Shown here piece by piece: positions 1 through 8,549 of a stretch of 64,000 nt of DNA. The DNA is from Hymenobacter gummosus (lineage in GTDB: Bacteria; Bacteroidota; Bacteroidia; Cytophagales; Hymenobacteraceae): assembly GCF_003970915.1 (NCBI RefSeq), contig NZ_RXOF01000001.1, positions 310,001-374,000 on the forward strand, in the 5' to 3' direction. Under the pieces are notes generated by a model. It did not search any database. It was given only the letters and a program-made list of their open reading frames with translations, and was not told the DNA's origin. The first letter of the stretch is position 1, and each line of letters starts with the position of its first letter. The position numbers and the translations under genes were made by a program.

Positions 1-448
1 CGGAGCGGCTCACCAGCTTCAGGCACTGCACCACGTCGGGCGTCTGCTGGTGCTCGATGCCGGCGTACAGGTCCTCCTCGTTTTCGCGAATGATGACCAC
101 ATCCAGCAGCGGGTGGCGGGTGGCCACGGCCGGGAACAGCGAACGGCAGGGGCGCACGTTGGCGTACAGGCCCAGGGTCTTGCGCAAGGTCACATTCAGG
201 CTTTTGTAGCCCCCGCCCAGCGGCGTGGTGATGGGCGCCTTGAGCAGCACCCGCGTGCGCCGCAGCGACTCCCACGCTTCCGGCCCGATGCCTGAGGCGT
301 GTCCGGCGTGGTATACCGCCTCGCCCACGTGAATAAACTCGGGCGCCAACGCTGCCCCCGCCGCCTCCAAGACGCGCAAGGTTTCGCGCATGATTTCCGG
401 GCCGATGCCGTCGCCGGCCGCTACGGTGATGGGTACTTTCGGAGTCAT
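1..448 (-). CDS. icd: isocitrate dehydrogenase (NADP type), 5' part only
   Basis: This gene runs off the left edge, so only the first 149 codons are visible. The product should oxidise and decarboxylate isocitrate to 2-oxoglutarate in the TCA cycle, in the cytoplasm. The start is the ATG at 448 (MTPKVPITVAAGDGIGPEIM). The N-terminal nucleotide-binding motif GDGIGPEI is followed by TPLGGGYKSLNVTLRK and the stretch IIRENEEDLYAGIEHQQTP. That last stretch is more typical of isocitrate dehydrogenase than of its close relative isopropylmalate dehydrogenase (LeuB). The family assignment is firm; icd versus leuB is likely but unproven because the C-terminal two thirds are missing. The gene is divergent from the SPFH gene at 680. 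Confidence 0.8.
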   Translation of the reverse strand, partial: MTPKVPITVAAGDGIGPEIMRETLRVLEAAGAALAPEFIHVGEAVYHAGHASGIGPEAWESLRRTRVLLKAPITTPLGGGYKSLNVTLRKTLGLYANVRPCRSLFPAVATRHPLLDVVIIRENEEDLYAGIEHQQTPDVVQCLKLVSRS

Positions 449-504
449 TTACTAACAGGGGTTGGGGTGACCGATTGACCGAAGCCTGAGCCGCTCCGGT
501 GGTG

Positions 505-543
505 CAAAGGTATACACACTTTCTGATTTAATAGTTTTACTAT
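505..543 (-). promoter_or_regulatory. candidate icd promoter (-7 box) with overlapping palindromic operator
   Basis: On the minus strand, 512-505 reads TACCTTTG, an exact match to the Bacteroidota -7 consensus TAnnTTTG, about 57 bases before the icd ATG. Upstream, where the -33 element would lie, 531-543 is the palindrome ATAGTTTTACTAT (ATAG-N5-CTAT). A regulator bound there would be expected to block the promoter. The boxes are read directly; the regulation is inferred. Confidence 0.45.
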
Positions 544-631
544 CTAAAAAAATTGCTTAATAATCATCACAAGAAGTTTTGCTTAAAAAAATCACCTGGC
601 TGTGCAACCTAGGTACATGCACTTTTGTATA

Positions 632-666
632 TGATAGCAAAACTATCAATAATGGTAGTTTAACTA
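632..666. promoter_or_regulatory. two further ATAG-N5-CTAT type operators upstream of the SPFH gene
   Basis: TGATAGCAAAACTATCA at 632-648 is a perfect 6-bp-arm palindrome with a 5-base spacer. GTAGTTTAACTA, centred near 661, carries the shorter TAG-N5-CTA core. Both lie within 50 bases of the ATG at 680 in an AT-rich promoter region. The same core occurs at 531-543 and upstream of the carbonic anhydrase gene at 22297-22309. The regulator is unknown. Confidence 0.5.
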
Positions 667-679
667 AAAGATCAACGCC

Positions 680-1732
680 ATGCTACACCTGCCCCGCTTC
701 TGCCAACGGTTTACCCGCCCCCGCCTCACCACGTCACAGCGGCCCCGCCTGCCGCTCACGGCGCTGGCGGCCCGCCCCGCTCCAACCCAATCCCGCCTGC
801 GCGTGCTGCTCGACAAGCTCCGGCGCTACACCAGCACGGGCGCGTTGCTGCTGACGGCCCGTCCCCTGGCCCTGCTGCTGGCCGGCACCGGGCTGCTGCT
901 GGGCAGCTGCACCACCGTGCGCCAGGGCGAGGTGGGCATCAAGCGCAAGCTCGGCCGCCTCGACCAGCAGGTCATTACCTCGGGGCCGAAAGCCTTCAAC
1001 CCCTTCCTAACCACTATCATCAAGGTGCCGGTGACGACGCAGAACCTGGAAATCCGCTCCAGCCTGCCCTCCAAGGAAGGCCTGTCCATTGCCTCCGACA
1101 TTTCCATTCTCTACCGCGTGAAGGCCGACCAGGTGCCCAACATCCTGCAAACCACCGGCCGCGACTACGAAAACATCCTGATTCTGCCCGTCTTTCGCTC
1201 GGCCGCCGCCGACGTAGGAGCCCGCTACTTCGCTAAGGACATGCACTCGGCCGAGCGGGCCGTGATTGAGAAGGCCATTCAGGCGCAGATGAACGAGGTG
1301 CTGGCCGCGCGCGGCTTCGAGATTGAGAACGTGCTGCTCAAAAACATTGCCCTGCCGGCCGGCCTGGCCAAGGCCATCGAGGACAAGCTGGCCTCGGAGC
1401 AGGAGGCGCTGCGCATGGAGTTCCTGAAGCAGCGCGAAACCCGCGACGCCGAGCGGCGGGTGATTGAGGCCGAGGGGCAGAAGCGCATCGCGGTGGTGAA
1501 GGCCGAGGGCGAGCGGGAAGCCAACATCATCCAGGCCCGGGGCAAGGCCGAGGCCATGCGCATCGAGGCCGAAGCCGTGCGCCTGACCAACCAGCTCATT
1601 AACCGCGACCTGACCCCGGCCGTGCTCCGCTACAAGTCCATCGAGGCCTTCCGGGAGCTGTCGAAGTCGCAAAACTCCAAGACCATCATTACCAACGGTA
1701 CCGCCCCGGTGCTCAACACCATTGCCCAGTAA
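680..1732 (+). CDS. SPFH/prohibitin-family membrane lipoprotein
   Basis: This is a band-7/prohibitin-like protein of up to 350 aa. Such proteins form membrane-bound oligomeric rings or platforms that organise membrane proteins and proteases. The SPFH core covers roughly residues 80-230 (TTVRQGEVGIKRKLGRL, then beta strands). A long charged coiled coil follows at about 230-320 (EALRMEFLKQRETRDAERRV and AEGEREANIIQARGKAEAMR). A hydrophobic stretch ends in LLLGSC with Cys77, a good lipobox, so the protein is probably acylated. The ATG at 680 gives an unusually long basic leader. An in-frame TTG at 845 would give a textbook lipoprotein signal starting LLLTARPLALLLAG and may be the real start. The next gene begins two bases after the stop. 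Confidence 0.85.
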   Translation: MLHLPRFCQRFTRPRLTTSQRPRLPLTALAARPAPTQSRLRVLLDKLRRYTSTGALLLTARPLALLLAGTGLLLGSCTTVRQGEVGIKRKLGRLDQQVITSGPKAFNPFLTTIIKVPVTTQNLEIRSSLPSKEGLSIASDISILYRVKADQVPNILQTTGRDYENILILPVFRSAAADVGARYFAKDMHSAERAVIEKAIQAQMNEVLAARGFEIENVLLKNIALPAGLAKAIEDKLASEQEALRMEFLKQRETRDAERRVIEAEGQKRIAVVKAEGEREANIIQARGKAEAMRIEAEAVRLTNQLINRDLTPAVLRYKSIEAFRELSKSQNSKTIITNGTAPVLNTIAQ

Positions 1733-1733
1733 C

Positions 1734-2561
1734 ATGCCCGCCCTGCTTCTACTGACTCCCGCCGTGCCCGCTCACCTGGCCCGCCTGCCGCCCCGGCGGC
1801 CCGCCATCCTGCTGCTGGCCCTGCTGCTCGCGCTGCTGGCCGCGCCGGCCGCCCGGGCCCAGCAAAACCTGTTCAACATCCCCTCCGCCGACCTGACCCC
1901 GCAGGGCAAGGTGTTCTTCCAGCACCAGAGCAACCTCTACGGCGGCGGCTACTGGGAAGCCAAAAACCACCTCGTGTACGGGCTGGGCAAAGGTTGGGAA
2001 GCGGGCCTGAACGTGGTGAACCTGCAGATGAACTTCCGCCGCGGCAACGAGTGGCTGGGCATCAACCGCGCCGACCGCCGCGTGCCGCTGGCCCCGCTGG
2101 TCAAGCTCACCGGTCAGAAGTTCTTCGTGCTGAGCCCGCGCCTGAGCACCAGCATCGGCACACAGGTGGGCCTGAACCCGGTGCGCTTCGGCGGGCAACA
2201 CCGCGACCTGACCCACTTCACCTACCACCTGTGGAAATGGACCCCGCGCCACCACGTGAAAGTAGTGGCCGGCCCTTACCTCTCCGACCGGGGTACGCTG
2301 GGCGCCGGCAACCGCGCCGGCCTGCTGCTGGGGGGCGAGCTTCCCCTCTCCAAAAAGCTGCTGCTGATGGGCGACTTCATTTCGGGCTCGAACTACGCCA
2401 GCGTGTCGGTACTGGGTGTAAACTACTTGGTCACCAAACGGGTGCAGCTCTGCCTGGGCGGCATGCTGCCTAACCCCGGCAGCCGGAACCGGGCGGGCTT
2501 GGTCTTCGAGCTGAACCTGCTGGGCTACGACCCCGACGCCGACGAGCCAGCCGCCCACTGA
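1734..2561 (+). CDS. secreted beta-rich protein, probably outer membrane
   Basis: I do not recognise a named family. The ATG at 1734 starts a protein of about 275 aa with an N-terminal signal (AILLLALLLALLAAPAARAQQ). The mature part alternates polar and aromatic residues with many glycines (NLYGGGYWEAKNHLVYGLGKGWEAGLNVV cut here to its sense: amphipathic strands), as in small outer-membrane barrels. An in-frame TTG at 1722 overlaps the end of the SPFH gene and could also be used. The tight spacing suggests co-transcription with the SPFH gene. Function unknown. Confidence 0.7.
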   Translation: MPALLLLTPAVPAHLARLPPRRPAILLLALLLALLAAPAARAQQNLFNIPSADLTPQGKVFFQHQSNLYGGGYWEAKNHLVYGLGKGWEAGLNVVNLQMNFRRGNEWLGINRADRRVPLAPLVKLTGQKFFVLSPRLSTSIGTQVGLNPVRFGGQHRDLTHFTYHLWKWTPRHHVKVVAGPYLSDRGTLGAGNRAGLLLGGELPLSKKLLLMGDFISGSNYASVSVLGVNYLVTKRVQLCLGGMLPNPGSRNRAGLVFELNLLGYDPDADEPAAH

Positions 2562-2566
2562 GGCCG

Positions 2567-3109
2567 ATGTATGGTTTTCCATTCACCTTTTTTCTTCTAG
2601 TTGTCATGCTGCGCTGGCTATTGCTTTACGCGCTGCTTCTGGCCCTGCCAGCAGCGGCTCAGCTGCCACCCGATCCGGAAATGACGCAGAACCGCGCCTT
2701 TCGGGTGAAGTTCCAGGTGCCCGCGCACTGGCTGGTGTCGCGCCAGCGCACCGACTCGGTGGAGTTATTGCGCTATCACGACCCCGCCGACGGCGCCCAC
2801 CTGTGGGTAGCCCGGCTGCGCGGCCGCCACGCCCACACTCGCCCCGTCTCCGCCCTGCAACGGCTGCTGCGCCAGTTGGGTGCCACCCACCACGCGGAGC
2901 ACCGCGCCACTGCCCACGGCCTTGACTATCTGGAAAGCACCGGCACCTGCCGGGTAGGCGGCCGGGAGCTGCGCTACGATGCCCGCGTGACGACTTACCA
3001 GGGCCAGGTGCTGCTGGTGTACCTCTACGCCACGCCTACCGCCTTCAACACCCAGGCCCCGCTGCTGCACCGGGTACTCGACAGTTTCGCCCCGTTGCCT
3101 GCCGACTAG
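2567..3109 (+). CDS. small secreted protein, paralogue of the next gene
   Basis: A protein of 180 aa with a signal peptide (LLYALLLALPAAAQ) and a mature alpha/beta domain. It aligns with the next gene: FRVKFQVPAHWLVSRQRTDS against YQLQYRVPAGWDQLRQTTDS, and GLDYLESTGTCRVGGRELRYDA against GIPFLETTGMGTRDGLPMRYDA. The pattern 'PAxW ... DSxxLxYxxP ... LxSLxP' resembles PsbP/DcrB-type (DUF1795-like) lipoprotein domains, but that is only a loose resemblance. The start could be ATG 2567 or ATG 2606 (MLRWLLLY), and the second gives a cleaner signal peptide. Confidence 0.65.
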   Translation: MYGFPFTFFLLVVMLRWLLLYALLLALPAAAQLPPDPEMTQNRAFRVKFQVPAHWLVSRQRTDSVELLRYHDPADGAHLWVARLRGRHAHTRPVSALQRLLRQLGATHHAEHRATAHGLDYLESTGTCRVGGRELRYDARVTTYQGQVLLVYLYATPTAFNTQAPLLHRVLDSFAPLPAD

Positions 3110-3148
3110 GCGCTGACTTCCCCTTCAACTCCCTTTTTCTTCCCCGCC

Positions 3149-3673
3149 ATGAAACTACCGCTGTTGCTCCTGGCCGCCCTGCTGCCGCTGGGCCTGCAGG
3201 CCCAAACCCCGTCCGACATTCACTACGAAACCGTGCATAGCACCCAGTACCAGCTGCAGTACCGCGTGCCGGCCGGCTGGGACCAGCTGCGCCAGACCAC
3301 CGACTCGACCATCGCGCTGACCTACCTGAGCCCCGCCCGCGACCTGGTGGTGTACATCGGGCAGCTGCGCGGCGCGGCCGACCGCCTCACGCCCGACCAG
3401 GCGCTGTACCAGCTCACCGAGCAGTTCGGGGTGCCGGTCAACAAGCAGTTTGCCACGGCCTACAACGGGATTCCATTCTTGGAAACCACCGGCATGGGTA
3501 CCCGCGACGGTCTGCCCATGCGCTACGACGCGCTGGCGGCCCGCCACCGGGGCCACGTGCTGCTCATCTGCGTGTCGGGCTCGCCTGATGCATTCCTGAC
3601 GCACGAGCCGGTGGTGCAGCACATGCTCCACAGCCTAACCCCTTACAAGCCCCGCCGGGCCACTGGCAAGTAG
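3149..3673 (+). CDS. small secreted protein, tandem paralogue
   Basis: A protein of 174 aa starting MKLPLLLLAALLPLGLQAQ, a clear signal peptide. The mature region is homologous to the preceding gene over its whole length, so the pair arose by tandem duplication and then diverged strongly. It is presumably periplasmic or surface-exposed. No catalytic motif can be seen. It lies 39 bases after its paralogue in the same orientation, probably in the same transcript. Confidence 0.65.
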   Translation: MKLPLLLLAALLPLGLQAQTPSDIHYETVHSTQYQLQYRVPAGWDQLRQTTDSTIALTYLSPARDLVVYIGQLRGAADRLTPDQALYQLTEQFGVPVNKQFATAYNGIPFLETTGMGTRDGLPMRYDALAARHRGHVLLICVSGSPDAFLTHEPVVQHMLHSLTPYKPRRATGK

Positions 3674-3714
3674 CTGTACGCTCCACGCCGCTGTGCCCAC
3701 TTCTTTCCCACGCC

Positions 3715-4029
3715 ATGATTCTATTCAACCTGCTCACCCTCAGTGCCCCGCGGGCCCACGCCGTTACACACCTGGTGCTGACGGAGCGACTGGCCACCGA
3801 CGTGTTCGTGGACGAGGCCATTGCCAACCACCGCCTGCTGTCTGATGGCCGCGTCGGTACCGAGCCCCTGTACCGGGTACTCTTTTTGACCAAGGCTCTA
3901 CTCTACCGGCGCATTGAGCAGCTGCTGCAGGAGCAGTTCCCCGGTAACGACTTCCGCATTTACGCCACGCCCGTCACCCAGGTCAACGAGGCCGAGGCCG
4001 AACGGGTACGCCGGTTGTGCCTCGCTTAA
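3715..4029 (+). CDS. small conserved-looking cytoplasmic protein, unknown
   Basis: A protein of 104 aa (MILFNLLTLSAPRAHAVTHL) without signal peptide or membrane segment. The order 'strand - TERLATDVFVDEAI - strand LYRVLFLTKALLYRRIEQLL - strand DFRIYATPVTQVN' recalls the ferredoxin-like CutA/PII fold, but the sequence match is too weak to name. It follows the two paralogous secreted proteins in the same orientation. Confidence 0.5.
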   Translation: MILFNLLTLSAPRAHAVTHLVLTERLATDVFVDEAIANHRLLSDGRVGTEPLYRVLFLTKALLYRRIEQLLQEQFPGNDFRIYATPVTQVNEAEAERVRRLCLA

Positions 4030-4109
4030 TGCGGTCCACCGTACGGCCTCGGTCAGCCGCTGACCTGCACGCGTTTCCTGTTTGTTCACTCTTTTCCTGT
4101 TCAAGTCTC

Positions 4110-4655
4110 ATGAAAACGACTGCTTTCCCTTCGCATTGGATTTTCCTGGCTTACCTGGTGCTCACGTTTTACTGTCTGGGCGCGGCGGTGATGAACGAGT
4201 TTGTGGAATACCAGAGTTGGGCCGATCTGGGCTCGTACCTCAGCGCCGCTGACTTTGCGGCCTGGCATGTGGCCACCGCCCAGCACACCATGCCCTTTTT
4301 AACGGTGCCGGCCGTGCTGTTGAGCGTGGTACTACTGCTGCTTTGCTGGCAGCGCCCGCCGGCCATTCCGCGGCTGGCTCTGTGGCTGGCCTTGGCATGT
4401 CACGTGTTGTTTTGGGCCTCGACGGTGCTGGTGCAGTGGCCGCTGGAGGGTGCGCTCGGCCAGGGGCAGTTTTCGCCTGACCTAATGGAGCGCCTGCTGC
4501 GCAGTGACTGGGTGCGCAAAGTCCTGCTGTTGCTGGAGGCCCCTGTGGCCGTTTACATGGCACACCGCGTCCTACGCCCTGTCCGCGGCGACGCCTCGCC
4601 CCACATACTGCTGCCTGTTCAAGGTGCACCGAGCAACGCATGTGCCAGCGCGTAA
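4110..4655 (+). CDS. four-helix integral membrane protein (DUF1772-like)
   Basis: A protein of about 181 aa from ATG 4110 (MKTTAFPSHWIFLAYLVLTF). Four hydrophobic segments are evident: about 8-28, 65-85 (TVPAVLLSVVLLLLCW), 95-113 (LALWLALACHVLFWASTV) and 140-158. The arrangement, and the WPLEGAL / LRSDWVRKVL segment between helices 3 and 4, resemble DUF1772-type small membrane proteins. Function unknown. The gene stops 23 bases before the insertion sequence. Confidence 0.6.
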   Translation: MKTTAFPSHWIFLAYLVLTFYCLGAAVMNEFVEYQSWADLGSYLSAADFAAWHVATAQHTMPFLTVPAVLLSVVLLLLCWQRPPAIPRLALWLALACHVLFWASTVLVQWPLEGALGQGQFSPDLMERLLRSDWVRKVLLLLEAPVAVYMAHRVLRPVRGDASPHILLPVQGAPSNACASA

Positions 4656-4727
4656 AACCCGCTGGCGGATTCCTAAAGTGTCTTGTACTGGAATAGGTTG
4701 ACAGTTTTTCCTCCAAAACTGTCCGGT

Positions 4728-5111
4728 ATGCAAGACCACATCCGCGAGCTGCTGCAGCGCTTCCAGTACAGCGAGCAGTTGAAGGAAACCGCCGCCTTTC
4801 GCATCCTCTTCGGCGGGGAAGAGCCCAGCCAGGTCATGGCGGACCTGAACATCCACAACGGCTACACGCTGCGCAACTGGGTGAGCCAGTACCAGCGCAA
4901 GATCCAGACGGGCCTGTTCGTTGCCCCCGCCATGACCCGCACGCAGAAACGAGGCCTCGAAGCGCTGCAGCAGCGCCACCAGGAGTTGACGCAGTTGCTG
5001 CAGGACGCGAACCTGCTCATCCTGGCCCTCAACACCCTGATTGAGGTAGCCGAGCACGAGCTGAAGGTTCCGATCCGAAAAAAGTCTGGCGCCAAACGGT
5101 CGCACAGCTGA
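4728..5111 (+). CDS. IS3-family transposase OrfA (HTH DNA-binding subunit)
   Basis: A protein of 127 aa from ATG 4728 (MQDHIRELLQRFQYSEQLKE). The N-terminal helix-turn-helix should bind the terminal repeats (FRILFGGEEPSQVMADLNIHNGYTLRNWVSQY). A leucine-zipper-like helix follows (LEALQQRHQELTQLLQDANLLI). Near the 3' end, 5078-5084 is A AAA AAG in the zero frame, the classical -1 slippery heptamer that fuses OrfA to OrfB in this family. Confidence 0.88.
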   Translation: MQDHIRELLQRFQYSEQLKETAAFRILFGGEEPSQVMADLNIHNGYTLRNWVSQYQRKIQTGLFVAPAMTRTQKRGLEALQQRHQELTQLLQDANLLILALNTLIEVAEHELKVPIRKKSGAKRSHS

Positions 5112-6043
5112 GAAGCAGTGACCTGGCACGGGTGAGCGTCGGCCGCTTGTGTTGTCTGTTTGGTGTAAGCCGACAAGCCTTTTACCGCAAAGAATAGTAC
5201 GAGCAACGATTCCGCGGCCAGTCGCTGTTGGTGCTGGATCTGGTGCTGGCGCTCCGGCGCGAAATACCCGGCCTGGACACGCGCAAGCTGCACGTGCTGC
5301 TGCAACAGCCCTTGGCCGAGAGCGGCATCAAACTGGGACGTGATAAGTTGCACCAGCTCTTGCAAGCGCATGACCTGCTGCGGCAGCCGCGGCAAATGCC
5401 CAGAACGACGAACTCGGCACATAGCCTGCGCAAGTATCCCAACCTGTTGGTGGATAGACCCATCACCGCTCCGCGCCAGGTGTGGGTCAGCGACATCACG
5501 TACTTGTGTATTGGTCTCGGCTTCGGGTACCTCTCGCTCATCACCGATGCCTACTCCAAGCTGATCATGGGCTATTGCTTGCACCCGCTGCTCACGACCG
5601 AAGGGGCTGTCAAGGCGCTGGACATGGCCCTCGGCCACGGAGAAATCGATCAAGAGCTCATCCACTACTCGGACCGGGGAAGCCAGTACTGCAGCTTTCA
5701 CTACAGCCAAAAGCTACGGCAAGCGGGTATTGCTATTAGCATGACCGAGGACGACGACCCGTACGAGAATGCCATTGCCGAACGGGTCAACGGCATCCTC
5801 AAGATCGACTTTCGCCTGAACCGCGCCTTTCGCACGTTTGAGGAGGCGCAACGGGCGGTTGAGGCGAGTATTACCAATTACAACCATTTGCGTCCGCACA
5901 TGAGTTGCGGGTACTCGACGCCGGCCGCGGCCCACGCCAGTACCCAGCCGTTGCAACAACTCTGGAAGCCGAAAGTGTACCCCTCTCGTAAGGCACTACT
6001 GCCAGAAAAGAGGGCAGTGGCGAATTACATACCCCTACTTTGA
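5084..6043 (+). pseudogene. IS3-family transposase OrfB (DDE integrase), interrupted by an amber codon
   Basis: The -1 frame entered at the slip site reads through VAQLRSSDLARVSVGRLCC and VSRQAFYRKE, hits TAG at 5195-5197, and continues as YEQRFRGQSLLVLDLVLALR to the stop at 6043. The catalytic part is intact: WVSDITYL (first Asp), HYSDRGSQY (second Asp) and ENAIAERVNGILK (Glu), followed by NYNHLRPHMSCGYSTP. A single base (for example AAG to TAG) explains the interruption. Without suppression or re-initiation at TTG 5228, the fused transposase cannot be made, so the copy is probably defective. Confidence 0.85.
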
Positions 6044-6146
6044 CAACCTCCCCTCAGGACTAAACACCCAACCATCTCCCACTGAAAAACTGACAACTTT
6101 TTTCCAGGATCGGACACCGTCAACTTATTTCAGGACGGCACAAAAG

Positions 6147-6558
6147 CCCGAGTTCTGCAACAGCCACGTTCGTTTAACTAAACAACTTGCCCAAGGCCAT
6201 TAAAGCTCCAATTTAAGCGTTTGACAGCTCAATGAAAGTTGAAAATACTTGTACACCAATCAAAGTATACGTTCGCTCACCCAAGCTTGAGCTGAGTGAA
6301 CATCAAGACCTGGAAGTTTAGCTTCGGTGTTACTGCTTTACACGTCGGTGTAAGGTATACTTTGCGCTGAACAGAATCACCCCTCTCACTGAGCTTCGTA
6401 ATTCGTAAGGAACTACACTGAAGCAACACCCTCAGGCAAATTATGCCTTATTGTAACCTGGCAGAATTGCCAGTGAGCAACTCAGGTACCCACCGCTGGA
6501 GGAGGCACGAGCATGCCTCCCCTATTGACCGCTGCGTATCCCGGGCAAGAGAGCTGCG
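6147..6558. other. 412-base non-coding stretch after the IS
   Basis: No reading frame with coding character is seen between the target duplication and the small HTH gene. The stretch has a lower GC content than its surroundings and contains promoter-like AT-rich words (GGTATACTTTGCG near 6355), but no exact -33/-7 pair I would defend. It may be the remains of the original intergenic region. Confidence 0.4.
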
Positions 6559-6795
6559 CTAGGCCTTCACTCCGGCGAAGAAATCGGCTAAGGAGATGCG
6601 GTGGATGTCGAGGATGCGCAGCAAGCTTTTCATGGTGATGTTGCTCCCCTTTTCGTGCTTGCCGTAGGTGACGCGCGGTAGTTCATGCTCGAACGCAAAC
6701 GTCTCATACGAGGAATAGCCAGCCGCCACGCGCAACTCGCGCAGGCGGGCGCCGATCTGGTGCAGGCGCGGGTCGGTGTCTTCGCGGGACTTCAT
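6559..6795 (-). CDS. XRE-family helix-turn-helix regulator
   Basis: A compact 78-aa Cro/CI-type DNA-binding protein starting MKSREDTDPRLHQIGARL. The five-helix HTH occupies nearly the whole chain: IGARLRELRVAAGYSSYETF as helices 1-2, then FEHELPRVTYGKHEKGSNIT with the recognition helix, then MKSLLRILDIHRISLADFF. There is no effector domain, so it likely acts as a dimeric repressor or as an antitoxin-type regulator. No toxin-like partner is next to it. It is divergent from the FG-GAP gene at 6913, with a 117-base shared upstream region. Confidence 0.85.
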   Translation of the reverse strand: MKSREDTDPRLHQIGARLRELRVAAGYSSYETFAFEHELPRVTYGKHEKGSNITMKSLLRILDIHRISLADFFAGVKA

Positions 6796-6912
6796 GGCCG
6801 GCTAAGTCCGGCATTGCACCGCACATAAGTAACCCTCTATAAATTACACCTTATAAATTATATCTTTTAAGATGTTATTTTTTGAGCTGCACACCACCCC
6901 CGGCGCTGCGCC

Positions 6913-8547
6913 GTGACCGTATCCGTGCGCCTATTCTTGCTCTGTGTTCTACTGGGCTACGCCGCCGGCGTGCAGGCCCAATTCCGTTTTGCCTCCCCCG
7001 TGACCTACCCTTTCACCGGGGACGCTTATCACGCCGTCGCGCAGGACGCCAACGCCGACGGCTACCCCGACCTGCTGGTGGCCGGCGGCAGTTGGAACCA
7101 CGCCGTGGTGCTCTACAACGACCGCACGGGCGGCTTTGCCGCGCCCCAATACTTTACCTGCGGCGATTTCTGTGCCGGCGTGGCCGTCGCGCCTGTCGAT
7201 TGCAACAGTTCGCCGGACCTGCTGATGGCGGTGGCCAACGACGGGCGCGTGGAAGTCTTGCCGACCAACGGGTTAGGGGTCTTCGCCCCCAGCTTGCGGC
7301 AGCTGTACCCCGTCGACGGCCAACCCGTCGATCTGGTCACCGGTACCTTCGATAACGACGCCCAGGTGGACTTCGCCGCCCTCGACATCCTGGGCGGCCG
7401 GGTCAGCGTGCGGCTGAACCGCAACGGCGCGACGTGCGGCGGCACGTTCGCGTCGGTCCTGCCCTATCCGGCCGGCAGCGGTGGGCTCTCCGCCCAGACG
7501 CTGCGCCGGGCCGACATGAACCGCGACGGGCGTGCCGACGTGCTGGTGGTCAACCAAGCCCAACCTGCTGGACAGGGCCTCTCTGTTCTGTTCGGCGACG
7601 GGACCGGCGGCTTCTCCGCCCCAACACTGTCCGCCACGGGTAACCCGGCGCCGTACGACGTGGCTGTGGGCGATTTGAACGGCGACGGGCGGCCCGACGC
7701 CGTGGTAGCCAACCTCGACGATGGCAACGTGGGCGTACTGCTGGGCCAAGCCGCCGCGCCGTGGCTGGGCGCCATCGTGCGCTACCCGCGCCCCGGGGCG
7801 CACGCCGTGGCCCTGGCCGATTTTGACCGCGACGGACACCTGGACGTGGCTGTCAACCCCGGCGGCTGGATCTTGCCCGGCCGCGGCGACGGTACCCTGG
7901 GCCCCGCCCAGCAGGTGCTGCCGGGCGGGTCGGGTTGGTTGGTGGCGGCCGACTTCGACGGCGACGGCCGGCCTGACTTGGCCCAGGTCGCCAGCGGCCA
8001 GGCCACGCTGCTGCGCAACCCGTCCATCGTGCTGCCGGTCGAACTGGTGTCCTTCCAGGCGACAGCCGGCGACGCTGTACACCTGCGGTGGACTACGGCC
8101 TCAGAGGTCCAAAACGACGGATTCGAAGTACAGGCCAGCGGCGACGGGCAGCGCTTCGACTCCCTCGCGTGGGTACCTGGCCAGGGTACCAGCAGCCGCG
8201 CCCACACCTACACGCTGGTCGACCACCAGCCGCAGCAGTTCGGCGCCCGCCGCGTCTACTACCGGCTGCGCCAACAGGACCGGAGCGGCCGCACGACGTA
8301 TTCCCCGGTACAGGCCGTGCGGTGGGCGATACGCATGGCCGCGCCTTTTCCTAACCCTTGCCAGAGGATCTTCCGCGTGCCTGGTCTAACCCCTACGTCG
8401 GAGGTGGAACTGCGCACCAGCCTCGGACAAGTAGCGCCGCTACGCCGCGTTGGCGACCAATTCTGGACCGCAGCCGTTCCGGGCGTGTATGTGCTTGTCG
8501 TACTCGATGGCGCCCGCCGGCTGTACTACCAATTGCGGTTAGAATAA
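6913..8547 (+). CDS. secreted FG-GAP/VCBS repeat protein with type IX-like C-terminal domain
   Basis: A protein of 544 aa with a signal peptide (LFLLCVLLGYAAGVQAQ). The start codon is GTG at 6913; no ATG fits. Repeated calcium-binding loops occur through residues 45-365: DANADGYPDLL, DMNRDGRADVL, DLNGDGRPDAV, DFDRDGHLDVA and DFDGDGRPDLA, the signature of FG-GAP/VCBS beta-propeller repeats. Residues of about 380-460 (LPVELVSFQATAGDAVHLRW, DGFEVQASGDGQRFDSLAWV) form the Ig-like module usual before Bacteroidota sorting domains. The last 70 residues (PFPNPCQRIFRVPG to YYQLRLE) look like a type A sorting domain, so export by the type IX system is inferred. Confidence 0.85.
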   Translation: MTVSVRLFLLCVLLGYAAGVQAQFRFASPVTYPFTGDAYHAVAQDANADGYPDLLVAGGSWNHAVVLYNDRTGGFAAPQYFTCGDFCAGVAVAPVDCNSSPDLLMAVANDGRVEVLPTNGLGVFAPSLRQLYPVDGQPVDLVTGTFDNDAQVDFAALDILGGRVSVRLNRNGATCGGTFASVLPYPAGSGGLSAQTLRRADMNRDGRADVLVVNQAQPAGQGLSVLFGDGTGGFSAPTLSATGNPAPYDVAVGDLNGDGRPDAVVANLDDGNVGVLLGQAAAPWLGAIVRYPRPGAHAVALADFDRDGHLDVAVNPGGWILPGRGDGTLGPAQQVLPGGSGWLVAADFDGDGRPDLAQVASGQATLLRNPSIVLPVELVSFQATAGDAVHLRWTTASEVQNDGFEVQASGDGQRFDSLAWVPGQGTSSRAHTYTLVDHQPQQFGARRVYYRLRQQDRSGRTTYSPVQAVRWAIRMAAPFPNPCQRIFRVPGLTPTSEVELRTSLGQVAPLRRVGDQFWTAAVPGVYVLVVLDGARRLYYQLRLE

Positions 8548-8549
8548 GC

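Larger units (their letters stand above)
4679..6142 (+). mobile_element. IS3-family insertion sequence, 1464 bp, with 4-bp target duplication
   Basis: Both ends can be defined. The left end starts TGTCTTGTACTGGAATAGG at 4679. The right end, read on the minus strand from 6142, starts TGTGCCGTCCTGAAATAAG. The 26-bp terminal inverted repeats match at 19 positions. AAAG lies directly outside both ends (4675-4678 and 6143-6146), a 4-bp target duplication. Two overlapping reading frames with an A6G slip site encode a DDE transposase, as in IS3 elements. The element sits between genes and does not obviously break one. The intact ends and duplication point to a fairly recent insertion, although orfB carries an amber stop. 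Confidence 0.93.

Noticed and set aside
4656-6146. Gene disrupted by the IS3 element
   Set aside because: Joining the flanks at the AAAG duplication gives no continuous reading frame; the upstream gene already ended at 4655.
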